Assembly (NCBI RefSeq): GCF_000801105.2
Contig: NC_079516.1
Span: 27,379,043-27,443,042 of the forward strand
Source of the DNA: Raphanus sativus
Lineage: Eukaryota > Streptophyta > Magnoliopsida > Brassicales > Brassicaceae
Direction of reading: 5' to 3'
Length of the DNA stretch: 64,000 bases
Shown: one piece after another, positions 47,908-60,205 of the stretch
Position numbering within the stretch: position 1 is the first letter of the stretch
How the letters are laid out: every line of letters begins with the position of its first letter
Notes under the pieces: model-generated
The model's input: the letters and a program-made list of their open reading frames with translations, nothing else
Databases searched by the model: none
Told to the model about the DNA's origin: nothing
Position numbers and translations under genes: made by a program

Positions 47908-50900
47908 TTACTCTGACCGACCGTTCGAGTTCTCCCTTATGTCTCTCAGAAGATCTTTCAGCTCCGGGAATACCGTTCGGAGTAGCAACTCCAGTATTGC
48001 AAATGTTAGTTGCTTTATGCATATGTTTGACTGCGGTTAATGATTCATGTGTCATGTATTGGTCAAACCAAAATGATGGATGAGTCACCCTAATTAAACC
48101 CTTTACGCAGTAAAAGAAGACTAACCTGAGTGAAATAGAAGATGTCTCTTGCGCATCTCCTGTACTGATTGTGCCCTACCAAGCCCACTAAGGCTGTTGG
48201 CGCCCCATCTGATCATACACCAAATATTGAGGCTACTTACAATGAGACTAAAAACTAAGTATGAGTAGAGCCTAAGATACTCACCGAAAAGGAATTTCTT
48301 GATTTCACTAGCCCTACGTGAAGCTTCGAATTGCTGCTCAAAGGTACTGGGTTTAACATCCTTCATGCCACCAAGTTGGCCTGCTATTTGGAAAGCATTA
48401 TCACTAGGGTCGGTCCTATCCGATGCCTCTTGACCGTCACCCACTCTGGTAAAGAACACGCCATCTGGCCAAAGAAGCTGCAGAGAAAATTCAAAATACG
48501 ATTATAAGCAACACAAATTGGATACTATCCTAACAGAGTTGTAATAGGTTTCAACGAATGACCAAACATGATATCAAATCTCATAGAGGACAAAAACAGG
48601 TGAAGATTCAGTTTACTACTAGAAAAGATAAGGGAAAACTTAAATTCTTACATCTTGAGCCCAACGTATTCCATGAGCTACTGTGTCTTCATTCCGCAGC
48701 CAACACACTTCCCTCAGGAGCCAGTCATCCACAGCATCTTCCATAACTAGCTGTAATATTTGCTTTGATATCCAGAAAACTTGCCTCCTATAGTTATACC
48801 ATTTTAAGATTATTCAAAAAATAAAAAGCCATGTGAGACAGAGGCCTAGTCAAATAGAACAACATGATCTACAAACAGATAACATCAGAAAGAATAACTA
48901 GTTTGTCCTCACCTTAACCAGCCTCTTCTATTTAACTGAAACACCTTGTCGACTAGGTTCAAAATCGGCACACTGACATTGGGCGGATTCCACTAAAAAT
49001 AAAAAGCAGAGGAATAAGTATTCCGAAGATTCAAAATCAGAAGATACTAAAAGAACTAGTACTTTAAATCTCTTTGGTAATAGGTCTCACTAAGCATAGT
49101 TAAATTCTAGGTGCATAGATCAGATTGGCTTATGTATGTGTCATCAAGAAAAGTTGTAGACGAGACACTAAAGGAGCATTTATGATGTACCTCAGGTACG
49201 CCAGTAGGACTAGGAGCCACACTTGTGGATGGATCGGCATGCTGCGAATCGCTGAACCCTCTTACTTCAGATTTTGCTTTATAATCATTTTCCTTATCCA
49301 AGGGCATTTTCTCAGGCTCTCCAAGACGTCTGACCACTCTTGGTTGGAAATACTTAGAGTCCAGTTCATTATCTGAGTGCCACCCATTAGCTTCTGAAAC
49401 AAGACTACCTTCCCCTTGGGTGTTCTCTCCAAGTTTGTCAATGTCTTCATTATCGGAAATGCTGCTGTGCATCGATTCAGTTGCAGTTTCCTTAGCGAGG
49501 TGAGTGTTCATGTCATGTACACTCCAGGAGAGGTGGCGCGCGGGAGCTTGATCAGTTTCTTCAAGTGGAGATCCTACAACCTTGCGCATAAGGCCACCCG
49601 AGACCCCTTTAAACTGACGTACAATATCGTCCATGGCATCATCAACGTTAACTGCTCAATTCCAAAAAGAAGACTTAGTAAATTGGCAAAGTAGAGCAGC
49701 AATAATCACTTCTCTATTCATTATGATCATTTGTTTTGAAGCTACATGTTGACAAAATACCTGCAAGAGTTTTCATCACTGATGAAGACTTTCCAAATGA
49801 ATAGTTCTACAAAACGAAAAAGGCAATTGTTAGAGCATCTATCCAAATGAAAACTGAAAGCAGTAAAAGGGATTGCACTTAGGTCTCACTTTTGAGGACT
49901 CCCTTAGAAAATCCCAAACTTCATATTGTTCAGCAACATTAGCTATAGACAAGAGATCCTGCAGACAAGCGAAAAATGGCTTAATAAGAAAATGTTGATG
50001 GTAATTATGGTTTTAAAAAATTGCTAAGGGACTAAATAATACTTGTAGATACTTGTCCAGCTGAATACAGCGGCGATGAACAAAAGCATCTTCGGTGCTT
50101 GATGAGAATATACGCTTGGGAGGCAACTGTAAATTGTAATTCGGGATTTCTTTGAGTTGGCGATGCAACCGCTCGAAATTACTGTATCTGAAGGAAACAA
50201 AACAGGCAACTAGAAAGTCAATATCAAAAGCTAGTGACATGGGTAACTAGTCCAATAATGTGCACAAGAAATGAGACAACAACCTTCTCTTAACAAACCA
50301 AGTTTTGTTTTCCGTATCTGTCACCGCAATAGAATATACTGCAAATGATTTTGATGACATCTTCTCAAAATAAGCTCCAAGAACCTGCAGCAACACAGAC
50401 ATAAGATATAATCTTCTGAGAGCTCTTTAAGACAAAAGAAATAGTGATCTTAAGTGAACATCAATGTAAATTGCAAAACAACATACACAAAACGGAAACG
50501 GTTGTTCAAGTGCATGTCTGTCGCACACAAACATAAAAACAAGAAAGTAATACAGAGCCAAGAGCTTACCCGACATTTCAGTTTTGAGCATTGCTGACTC
50601 TCTTTGTTAAGAACGATGTTTGGAGATTTACTATCACAAGTATGATTCTCATTGTGCTTGATGTAAGTACTGGTGTAGAAATCTGTGATAAGAGGACCCT
50701 CACCGACCCCTAATAGTGCCAGCCTCGTTTCAGGTTTTAAAAGATCCGACGTACTATTAGATCTCTTAAATCTGTTCTTATTTCCATCCGAAGGAGATTC
50801 CTGTCTAACACCAACCTCATACATATGGCGCCCTCCTTCACATGAAGCTGTTCTACTAATATCCTCTTCGATCTGCGTTAGTGAGTGCTTATCAACGCTA

Positions 50901-52893
50901 ACTCTAGGGGGCAAATGTACCAATGCTTTTTCTTCTGCACCACTGGTAGTCCCCGGTATGGAACTATGGGTTTTCTGTTTGGCTTCTACTGGACTACTAA
51001 CGGAAGAACCCGTTTTCAGAGATTTTTTGTACTCTTTCTTTTTGTAGTTTCTTCCTTTGGTCCACATGTTTTCGAGGTTTTCGGGAGTAAGAACCTCGGT
51101 TCTCCTTTGCGTTGCGACCTCTAGCATCCGAGCCCAATCACCAGAGTTCTGTTGAATGCGCAGTTCAGGATGTCTTTCATCGTCTACGGATGGTGTTTCC
51201 TGCTCATTAACTTTTGCCAAATTCATACTTTTTGCTTGGCTATCGGAGGCTGACAATGAGGCAGAGTAAACACTCTGTTCTTCCCCAGAAAACTGCTCAA
51301 AGTTTCCCTCTTTAATAATATTGATAATGATCTCAAGCACTTCGTTGATACGCCTGGGGAAAAATGGAAAATTAATTATCATCTCTAACTGAAGTATAGT
51401 TTCAATTGGATACATTTATCTGAAACTCTGAAAGCATAAGTTGTTCCCCGCTAGTTTGTATTATAACTTTCTGGAAGACAGATAGGTAGAGAACTTACTC
51501 GGGGGCTGCTAAATTCAAAAGAGGTTGAACTACCAAGCAAGTAACAATCTCTCTAGCTATCGTTCGAACAAGAGGGCACTGAGCTTCTCGCGGTCTGAGA
51601 ACCACAGATAATATGCCAGCGACTATTCTCTGAAGAACCTGTCAGAAAAACAAAGAGCACGTTTTGGTAAAAGTGAAAACGCCACTGCGTATTTTACTTC
51701 AGAAAGCATCGCTCATACCTTGTACTCACTCTCAGGCGAAATGAGTGCAGGATAAAGCTCCCCAGAAGCCATAAGATGGTACTTCAATCTTTCATCTCTC
51801 TCTTCAGATGACAATGTCTTCATAACATCAGTACCTATAGCAGCGTGGTTTCTTCTAAAAATCTCCAAATGATCACCTATCAGATCAACTATATCCCTGC
51901 ACAATCAGGCATTTGATTTCATCACCATCCAAATAAAAAATCGAGAACTTTTGATGAGGGAAGAGGAATGAAGAATGGGCACCTAGTTAGCAGGTCGACG
52001 ATATTGATCTCTTTTACCCTGACTGAAATTTCACCAAGAGCATCCATGATAACTCCACGGATGAGTTCAGGGGCCTCTTTATCCGGGGTGATCAAAGAGT
52101 ACCACAAATTTATAACGAAATCATTGAGGATCTTGTCGATAAAGTCATTGATGGCAGCTTCCACAACAGGAGAGTCGATATTCTTCTTCCACCTAGGAGG
52201 TGGTGGGGTAGTGGAAAGACGAGGATCATTCAAGGACAGCTGCTTCTTGGCGGGATAAGAGAGCCTGCTCTGTCTTGGATCAGGCATAACTTTCCATCTG
52301 AACTCAATCTGATTAAGAAGAATCCGAAGAGCGCCAAGAATGAGGATTGCCATTGGCAAATTCATCCACATAGACTTGCTTGTATCTGCATGAGAGCACC
52401 GCATCAAAAAGGGATCAAAAACAAGAAAAAGACATCTATAATGATCAAAACTTGGACTCCAGAAAATGGAAACAAGAACATAGTAAACACCATATCATCT
52501 ATCAGACCAGGTTTCTTCCAAGTGAAGTGGTTCTGTGTTCCAAACTGATCTTAAATCATCCACAGAACAAGACAGATATAGAATTGACAATACTTCATCT
52601 ATTAGACCAGGTTTCTCACAAGTAAAGTGATTTTTTTCTGTTTTGTGATGTTTAAAAGTCATAAAAAAATCAAGAGGGTAAACGCAATTTTGCAGCTTTT
52701 AGGACATATCAAATTGTAAATTTTAACCTCATAACGAGACAGCTAACAGAAGAATCTCATGTGAAAGAGAGGAAAGGTAGGGAATAGACATACGGGTCAA
52801 CAAGTATGTGACGGAGAAGATGCACAAAGCCCACCAGACGGTCCGTATTTTAGCTTCTTCGATCAGATCTTGTATAGTCTCCATCGCCTTCAT
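47908..52893 (-). CDS. PXA-PX-Nexin_C sorting nexin (SNX13/14-like), complete, 15 exons
   Basis: A membrane-anchored phosphoinositide-binding protein, expected on endosomal or ER-contact membranes. Exons, joined in phase: 52893-52794, 52385-51983, 51896-51719, 51638-51499, 51353-50570, 50384-50284, 50187-50043, 49958-49890, 49806-49761, 49651-49191, 48992-48913, 48787-48652, 48477-48285, 48208-48126, 48030-47908. They total 3,042 nt, or 1,013 residues. Two hydrophobic segments (about residues 18-33 and 39-57) form a hairpin anchor. A PXA domain follows (about 95-285), then a Ser/Lys-rich linker and the PX domain (about 536-640) with the lipid-site motif RRYSNF (R569). An acidic linker precedes Nexin_C (about 810-990, with LLWPDGVFF and VFPELKDLLRD). 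The RGS domain of animal SNX13 is absent. The start could be Met1 (52893) or Met4 (52884). No lesion found. From memory the A. thaliana counterpart is At2g15900. Confidence 0.92.
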
Positions 52894-53237
52894 CGTCTCC
52901 TAACAAACAAAATTTACCAATCCAATCTTCAGAGAAAAGAGAGGATTTCTTGAACCCTAGCTGCTTACTGCAACCCGGCGAAAAAGGGTTAGAAGGTCGT
53001 CGAGATTTGGGATCAATTAGTGATGATCGAACATGGTGGATTCTTCTTCCTATCTGCCTTTCTTTTATTTTTTTTTTCTTTGCTCGATCTTTTTCCTCTT
53101 TTTTTTTTGGTATTGTTCGTCTTTTTTATTAGGACTGCGGAGACGAGACAATTTCTCCGGACACATCCACAAAAGGTAATGCGGTGTCGTTTGCTCGCGG
53201 ATGCAAGTGCCATAGTTTATTACATTACATATTTAAC
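52894..53237. other. Sorting-nexin promoter and leader region
   Basis: About 340 bp between the sorting-nexin ATG (minus strand) and the Mutator-type element. It includes a T-rich stretch on the plus strand (53060-53130). No other gene seen. Confidence 0.5.
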
Positions 53238-54569
53238 GGAAAAATCGCATAAAAAACCCTCAAAGTGTCACTTACTCACACTTTAAACCTTGAAATTTTT
53301 TCACTAACACTTTTAACCTCAGAAGTGACATTTGTGTCATAAAAAACCCCAAAACTAAAAAGTTGACCTGTTTAACAGATAAAAAGGTGATTTGTCAAAT
53401 TTTTTTTCAAATTTTTTTTTATTTAATTCATAAAATAAATAAAAATTAAAGAAAAATATAAAATTAAATAAAAATTCATAAAATTAAATAAAAATTCAGA
53501 AAATTAAATAAAAATTCAAAAAATGAAATAAAAATTCAGAAAATTAAATAATAATTCAAAAAATAAATAAAAATTCAGAAAATTAAATTAAAATTTCAAA
53601 CAATTAAATTAAAATTCAGAAAATTAAATAAAAATTCATAAAATTAAAACTTAGATTGCTAGACTATCCACCTAGGGTCTAAGTTCCCTTAATTTTACGG
53701 CAGTTTTCAAGACATTTTCATTCATTTCCTACGAAAAATTAAAACCTTGACAAAATTTTCTAAGTCGAACGTATCTTAGTCTCGTTAATGATCCGAGATT
53801 GTCTCTTCTTCCTTTTTCTTCTCCTCTTGTCTTCTGACCTGAGTTTCAAATTTCGTAACATTAGTTTTTACGAGAAGTAGTGTGTATTTCGTCGAAGGCT
53901 TTTTGCGAGTATGAATTAGTAATTTATCGAAAGTTTATTACGCGTTTAGGAATGGCCACTTTCGATTCAATGTCAAAGGACTTCAAAAAGTCAGATACTG
54001 AATTTCATATGAATTGGTTTTCGAGAAAATTCGAACGAAAATATCAGAATTAGTTATTTATTTATTTGAAACTTATTTAACTTCTGATATTTATTTAGTT
54101 TTATGATTATTTTTAATTTTCTGATTTTATTTTATTTTTATATTTCTTACTATTTTTTTGAATTTTATTTTATTTTTATGATTTTTTACTATTTTTTTGA
54201 ATTTCTATTTAATTTTATGAATTTTATTTAATTTTCGGAATTTTTATTTGATTTTCTGAATTTTTATTTGATTTTTTGAATTTTTTTGAATTTTTATTTA
54301 ATTTTATGAATTTAAATTTAATTTTATGAATTTTTATTTATTTTTCTGATTTTTTTACTAATATTTATTTATTTTATAAATTAAATAAATATTTTTTGGA
54401 AAAAAAACCGACACATCACCATTTTTACCTGTTAAACAGATCACTTTTTAAGTTTGGAGGTTTTTTATGACAGAAATGTCACTTCCGAGGTTTAAAGTGT
54501 TAGTGAAAAAATTTCAAGGTTTAAAGTGTGACTAAGTGACACTTTCAGGGTTTTTATGCGATTTTCCCC
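53238..54569. mobile_element. Mutator-type foldback element, 1,332 bp, 9-bp target duplication
   Basis: Flanked by a perfect 9-bp duplication ATATTTAAC (53229-53237 and 54570-54578). The terminal inverted repeats are about 170 bp and well matched, with outer ends GGAAAAATCGCATAAAAA on the left and the inverse of the right end GGGGAAAATCGCATAAAAA. Inside each arm is an AT-rich array of AAAATTCAGAAAATTAAAT-type units (about 53440-53650), inverted on the other side (about 54080-54380). The central 400 bp (53650-54050) is not self-complementary and has no recognisable gene. It lies about 345 bp upstream of the sorting-nexin start codon. Confidence 0.9.
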
Positions 54570-54981
54570 ATATTTAACCCTTTGCAAAAAGAAAAAAAAT
54601 GTCATTTAAATCGTCGAAACTTTTAAAGTTAGTGCTTTAAATCATCAAAACTTTTAGATTTGATTGAAATAAAGCATCCACTTTTTGATAAACAAAAAGA
54701 AAACACTGTATGGTGGATGCCAAACATCCGCCCCAACCTCATCAATGAAGACGCTCTTTTGACACTGTCGAGGGATAAGGAACGACCTCACAGTTCGACG
54801 CCTCAAGGAGATGTGTTAGAAGCATCGCCCAGAAATTTTGTTCTTTTCTGAGATTAAGAAGGAAACTGCTGTTGCAAAACATTCAGGCTGATTTATGATT
54901 TAATAAATTGTTTACCGTTGAGTCTCTTAGCCAACATAGTAGTTTAGCTTTGTTTTTATGGATGAATTTTAAATTGTTATT

Positions 54982-56903
54982 TTGCTTTCGAATAATCGAA
55001 TGATTGATGTAAAACCTGTTATTAATGGAATAAATGTCTATATGACATTCAGTTATAGGAACTCTGTGTTAGAAAAAATAGATCAAGTTTGGGAATGCGT
55101 TGCGCGTTTTGCCACTACTAGAGATGGTCATTGGTTTAAGATTGGTGATTTTAATGAAATAAAAGGACACCATGAAAAAGAAGGAGGAAAACAAAGAATA
55201 TACATATTTTCTTTCCTTCAATCAAATGATCATGGATTGTGGAATGTTGGAGTTTCCTTTCTCTAGCAACCAACTATCATGGGCTGGAAAACGATCCAAT
55301 GGTAATGTACGTTGTCGCTTAGATCGTGCTCTTGGAAATGAGGATTGGCATGCAAAATTTTCACACTCTAAAGTACAATATCTTCGTATGTGGGGATCGG
55401 ATCATCGTCCAGTACTCGCTGATATTCTCATAAAACCAACAAGGAAAAATAAATCATTTTAAGTTTGATAAGTGATTGTTGGATTGTGAAGAAGTAGGTC
55501 AAGTGATCTCAGATGGTTGGAATTCTCCTGACCTCCCTCCAAATGCGACTATCATGGATCATATATCTAGTTGCAGGACAATAGAAAAGATAAAAAATAT
55601 TTAAATGTGGCAAAGCAAATTGAAGAACTTAAGGTGAAGGTGGATAATCTCTAATCGGATGATGGAGCAACAACAGAATATATAGGAGCAGCACTCAAGG
55701 AACTAACTGAAACTCTTAAGGCCGAAGAACGATTCTGGAAACAAACTAGTAGGGCCTTCTGGCTGAGAGAGGAAGATTTGAACACAATGTTCTTTCATGC
55801 TATTACAAGACAGCGAAGAGCCATAAATAAGATTACAGGTCTTTTGGATTCTGCTGGGAATCTGGTTGAGGATGAAGAAAAATTGGTAGCCATTGCTACT
55901 GATTATTTTAGAGAACTGTTCGCAACTTTAAACACAGGCTGATTGATGAAGCCCTAGCTAATGTCACGACGAGAATCTCTGACCAAATAAATATGGATCT
56001 GACGGCTCCCATCTCCAAATGGGAGGTGAAGTTGTTCCTATTTGCAATGCATTGGAGAAGGCTCCAGGACCCGATGGTATGACAACCCTATTTTATCAAA
56101 AATTCTGGGACACTGTAAAAGAAGATCTAACCGTATGGTTAATGAATTTCTCTTGGACGGCACCATGGCAAATGGTCTCAATGACGCAAATATTTGTCTA
56201 ATCCCTAAGAAAGATAAACCAAATGAAATGTCTCAGTTTCGGCCCATCAGTCTTTACAGTGTCAGCTACAAGATTATATCAAAAGTGTTATGTCAGCGAT
56301 TAAAGAAAATACTTCTGGATCGGATATCAGAAACACAAACAACCTTTGTTGCTGGAAGACAAATATCGGATAATGTATTGATAGCACAGGAAATGTTCAT
56401 GCTTTACGTACAGATCCTGGAGGAAGAAATACGGGAATGGCAATAAAGACGTACATGATTAAAACCTATGATCGACTAGAATGGGACTTCATGAGTAAAA
56501 TGGGATTTTCAGATATGTGGATAGGATGGATAATGCGATGCGTAACATCTGTGAAATACCATGTCATGTTCAATTGTCAACCCAGAGAAAATATTACCCC
56601 ACACAGGGGATTGTGACAAGGAGATCCTTTGTCTCTTTTCATCTTTATCTTATGCAAGGAAGCACTCGTTAACCTTCTTAATCACGCAGAGAATCAAGGG
56701 AAGATAACGGAGATGCGCGTCTCTCGCACTAGCCCTCCAGTATCTCACCTTCTCTTTACTGATGATAAGCCTATTCTTCTGCAAGGCGGAGCACCGTGAA
56801 TGTGATGAAGTCATGAAAGTTCTTAAGACATATGAGAAAGACTAAAGACTCTGGCCAGCATACTAACTTTGAAAAATCTTCCTTATTCTCTGGGAAGAGG
56901 ATA
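54982..56903 (+). pseudogene. LINE endonuclease and reverse transcriptase, broken
   Basis: 54982-55460 is the C-terminal half of an AP-like endonuclease: SNQLSWAGKRSNGNVRCRLD near 55266-55325, then WGSDHRPVLADI with the catalytic SDH-R-P motif. 55740-56900 is the reverse transcriptase: FWLREEDLNTMFFH, then LIPKKDKPNEMSQFRPISL, VAGRQISDNVLIAQE and, near 56750, LLFTDDKPILLQ, where plant LINEs usually have FADD. Multiple stops and frame changes occur between these blocks. The C-terminal reverse transcriptase continues only after the inserted dimer, at 58315. Confidence 0.8.
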
Positions 56904-56911
56904 CCTGGAAC

Positions 56912-57599
56912 TAGGCCTGAGCATTTTAACATGGACCCTAAGACCCGACCCGGAACCGATCCGAAAATATTCGAATCTGAACCGACCTTAACGTTTCGAA
57001 GTACCTGTTGGGTCCAAAAATTTCCTACCCGAATAGATCCGGACCCGAAAAGAACCGATCCGAATAGACCCGGACCCAAGAAGAACCGATCCGAATAGAC
57101 CCGACCCGACAAGAACCGATTTATACCCGACTTAAAAACATGAATATCCAAAACTATGTTTTGTTATATTCTATTTTCTATATTTTATTTTATGATTTGG
57201 TTGGAAAATATTTTTGTTAACAATCTTTGTTATTATTTTATAAAATTTTCAAGTAATATGAAGTTTTAAATGTAAAATTCAAATTTTTTTCTTTTAATTT
57301 TTAATAATTTATTTTAAGTTATTTTGTAAGATTTTAGAAATATATGACATATTATGACTAAATTTGATGAAATTTGTGTATTTTTGTGTGTTTTAGATCT
57401 TAAATATCCGAACACGACCCGACCTGATATGAACCCAAAAAATTATGGGTATTTTACAAGTATTTTAATTATAGACCCGAACCGACCGGACCGAAAATTT
57501 AGAAGTACATGTTGGGTCCAAATGTTTAGGACCTGAAAGAATTTGGACCCGAAAAGAACCGATCCGAACCCGACCCGAAGACCCGAACGCCCAGGCCTA
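56912..57599. mobile_element. hAT-like non-autonomous element, copy 1 of a tandem dimer (688 bp)
   Basis: The left end is TAGGCCTGAGC (one mismatch to the family end) and the right end is GCCCAGGCCTA. It is flanked by CCTGGAAC at 56904-56911 and 57600-57607. Sub-terminal zones are dense in GACCCGAACC-type motifs, and the core is AT-rich and non-coding. It shares almost its whole length with copy 2. Confidence 0.85.
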
Positions 57600-57607
57600 C
57601 CTGGAAC

Positions 57608-58306
57608 TAGGCCTGGGCATTTTAACCTGGACCCGAAGATCCGACCCAGAATCGCCCCAAAAATATTCGAACCTGAACCGACCCGAACGTTTAGAACTAC
57701 AAGTTGGGTCCAAAATTTCCTACCCGAATAGACACGGACCCAAAAAGAATCGATCCGAATAGATTCGGTTCCAAAAAGAACCGACCCGAATAGACCCGAC
57801 CCGACAAGAACCGATTTATACCCGACTTAAAAACATGAATATCCAAAACTATGTTTTGTTATGTTCTATTTTCTATATTTTATTTTATGATTTAGTTGAA
57901 ATATATTTTTGTTAACAATCTTTGTTATTATTTTATAACATTTTCATGTAATATGAAGTTTTAAATGTAAAATTCAATTTTTTCTTTTAATTTTTAATAG
58001 TTTATTTTAAGTTATTTTGTAAGATTTTAGATATGCATGACATATTATGACTAAATTTGATGAAATTTGTGTGTTTTAGATCTTAAATACCCAAACACGA
58101 TCCGGACCCGATATGAACCCGAAAAATTATGGGTATTTTACAAGTATTTTAATTATAGAACCGACCCGGACCGAGAAGAACCGACCCGAACCGGACCGAA
58201 AATTTAGAAGTACATGTTGGGTCCAAATGTTTAGGACCCGAAAGACATGGACCCGAAAAGAACCGACCCGAACCCGACCCGAACCCGACCCGAACGCCCA
58301 GGCCTA
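57608..58306. mobile_element. hAT-like non-autonomous element, copy 2 of a tandem dimer (699 bp)
   Basis: It has perfect 11-bp inverted ends TAGGCCTGGGC and GCCCAGGCCTA and flanks CCTGGAAC at 57600-57607 and 58307-58314. The 8-bp duplication between the two copies is shared. It is in direct orientation to copy 1 and differs by scattered substitutions and small indels. The end sequence, 8-bp target and CGGTTCGG-type sub-terminal motifs link it to the element at 5233-5878. Confidence 0.88.
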
Positions 58307-58314
58307 CCTGGAAC

Positions 58315-60076
58315 AGTGAAAGATAATATCAAATGTTCAACTGGAATTACAAATGAGGGAGGGATGGGGAATTATCTTAATATTCCTGAGGACATTAGTG
58401 GCTCCAAAACAAGGTTGTTTGCATTTTTGAAGGATCGACTGCGAAACCGAGTAAATGGCTGGACAGGACGGTGGTTAACAAAGGGAGGAAAGGAAGTACT
58501 CATAAATCCTACTAGCTCTACCTACTTATGTAATGTCGACTTTCCTATTACCATTAGAGACATGTGAGAGTCTAACTAGTGTCATTGCACAGTTCTGGTG
58601 GAGCTCGAACCTTCCTAAGAGGGGCATACACTGGGAAAATGGGAAAATATCTGCAAACCAAGAGAGGAGGGCGGAATTGGATTTAGGATGATCCATGAAT
58701 TCAATCTGGCCTTATTGCGTAAACAGTTGTGGCGCTTGGTACAATACCCAGATTCCCTTGTAGCCAGCGTACTAAAGGGAAATTACTTAAGAGTAGCACG
58801 CCTTTGCAGCTAAACACTGTAGATAGACCCTCATATGGATGGACAAGTATAATGGCAACGAAACCACCAATGATATTGGGTATCAGACAAAATGTACACT
58901 CTCGAAATGAAATTAGAGTTTGGGAAGATCATTGGTTACCGACAATTCCAGCAAGACCAGCTAGATTAATAGCATCAGTGGTCCATCCGATGATGTCAGT
59001 TCGCGAGTTTATGACAGGGGATCCAAAATCACGGGACTTACAGATGCTTGAAAATTATGTAAACTCTAAAGATATCCCTCTGTTTCAATCTTTGGCCATA
59101 AGTCAAAGATATCAGCGGGATAAATATTGCTGGAACTACACGAAGAATGGGATGTATACAGTAAAATCAGGGTATTGGGTCGTCACAAACATCCTCAACA
59201 GAGAAATTACAAGCCTTTGCTTGGGAGATAAAAGTTCCACCAAAGCTGAAACACTTTATCTGGCAAGAAATTTCTAGTCTGGACAATTTGCAGTAACAAG
59301 CAATCTTGTACATCGCCATATGCGATGTGATAACCATTGCCCTAGATGTGGAGCAAATGATGAAACTATAAATCATGCCATCTTTGAGTGCCTTCGGCAA
59401 TTCAGACATGGGCACATTCAGCAACTCCAACACTATCATCAGCCTTCCCAGCGCGAGTCACTACTCGAACATTGATTAACTTTTTTGGAGGAAAAACGAC
59501 ATAGAAGACCCTAAGATGGATTCAGACCCATATCCCTGGATTTTGTGGTATATTTGGAAAGCGAGAAATGATAAGCTGTTCAAAGGAATAGACATGGACC
59601 CTTTGGAAACTGTCAGACATGCTGAATCAGAATGCCATGCTTGGTTCGAAGCAAACAAGAAACACGAACTTACAGCTAGTGTAACCCCTGAGCTAATAAC
59701 AAGTTCCGAGAGATGCTACATAGATGGTTCACGGACTCAGGATGCACTGTATAGTGGACATGGATGGACATGGAAAACCTGAAGAGAAACAACTCAACTA
59801 TTGGGAGTAAGAAACCAGTTACGAAGAATTTCACCTCTTCATTCAGAGTTTGAGGCTCTCCTATGGGCAATGGAATGTATGCTTCAACTATCGCCGTGTC
59901 AGAACTTTAGCACTGAGTGTAAAGACTTAATCTCGATGATCCAAGATCCCAAAGCATGGCCTAACTTCTCCACTGAGTTAGATGAGCTGCAGAGATTAAA
60001 GAGTCGACTTCCGAATTTCTCAATTGATTTTATCCTTCGTTCTGAAAATGTATCATTTGATTATTTAGTAAGATAG
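58315..60076 (+). pseudogene. LINE reverse transcriptase C-terminus, zinc-binding and RNase H domains, broken
   Basis: This continues the LINE after the dimer. It reads GGMGNYLNIPEDISGSK, then DRLRNRVNGWTGRWL and GGKEVLI (58350-58510), then EEGGIGFRMIHEFNLALLRK near 58660-58720. A segment with KYCWNYTKNGMYTVKSGYW (59126-59182) is followed, after a frame change, by a zf-RVT block with CPRCGANDETINHAIFEC (59340-59393). The RNase H-like end has WILWYIWKARND, then SPLHSEFEALLWAMECM and FSTECKDLISM. Several stops interrupt it, for example after 59782. It ends at 60076. Confidence 0.8.
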
Positions 60077-60205
60077 TTCGATACTTTCATAGGTACATGT
60101 ATTACATTGGTTATTCTATTCTGGTCTGGTTTTCCAGACCACCTCAAGTTTGAGTAATAGATCAGTCGTTTGATGTAAAAAACACTGAATTTTTGTTAAA
60201 AAACC

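Larger units (their letters stand above)
54970..60205 (+). mobile_element. Decayed LINE split by a hAT-like dimer
   Basis: An ordered set of LINE ORF2 domains: endonuclease, reverse transcriptase, zinc-binding and RNase H-like. They run along the plus strand with many frame breaks, and 1.4 kb of inserted DNA (56912-58314) separates the reverse transcriptase core from its thumb region. The 3' end is about 60205, near a GATGTAAAAAACACTG stretch. The 5' end and target duplication were not located. The RNase H part matches the LINE fragment at 358-1062. Confidence 0.8.

Noticed and set aside
53440..53650. Regularly spaced AATTCAGAAAATTAAAT units as a CRISPR-like array
   Set aside because: The units are AT-rich tandem repeats without unique spacers, inside a foldback transposon in plant DNA.
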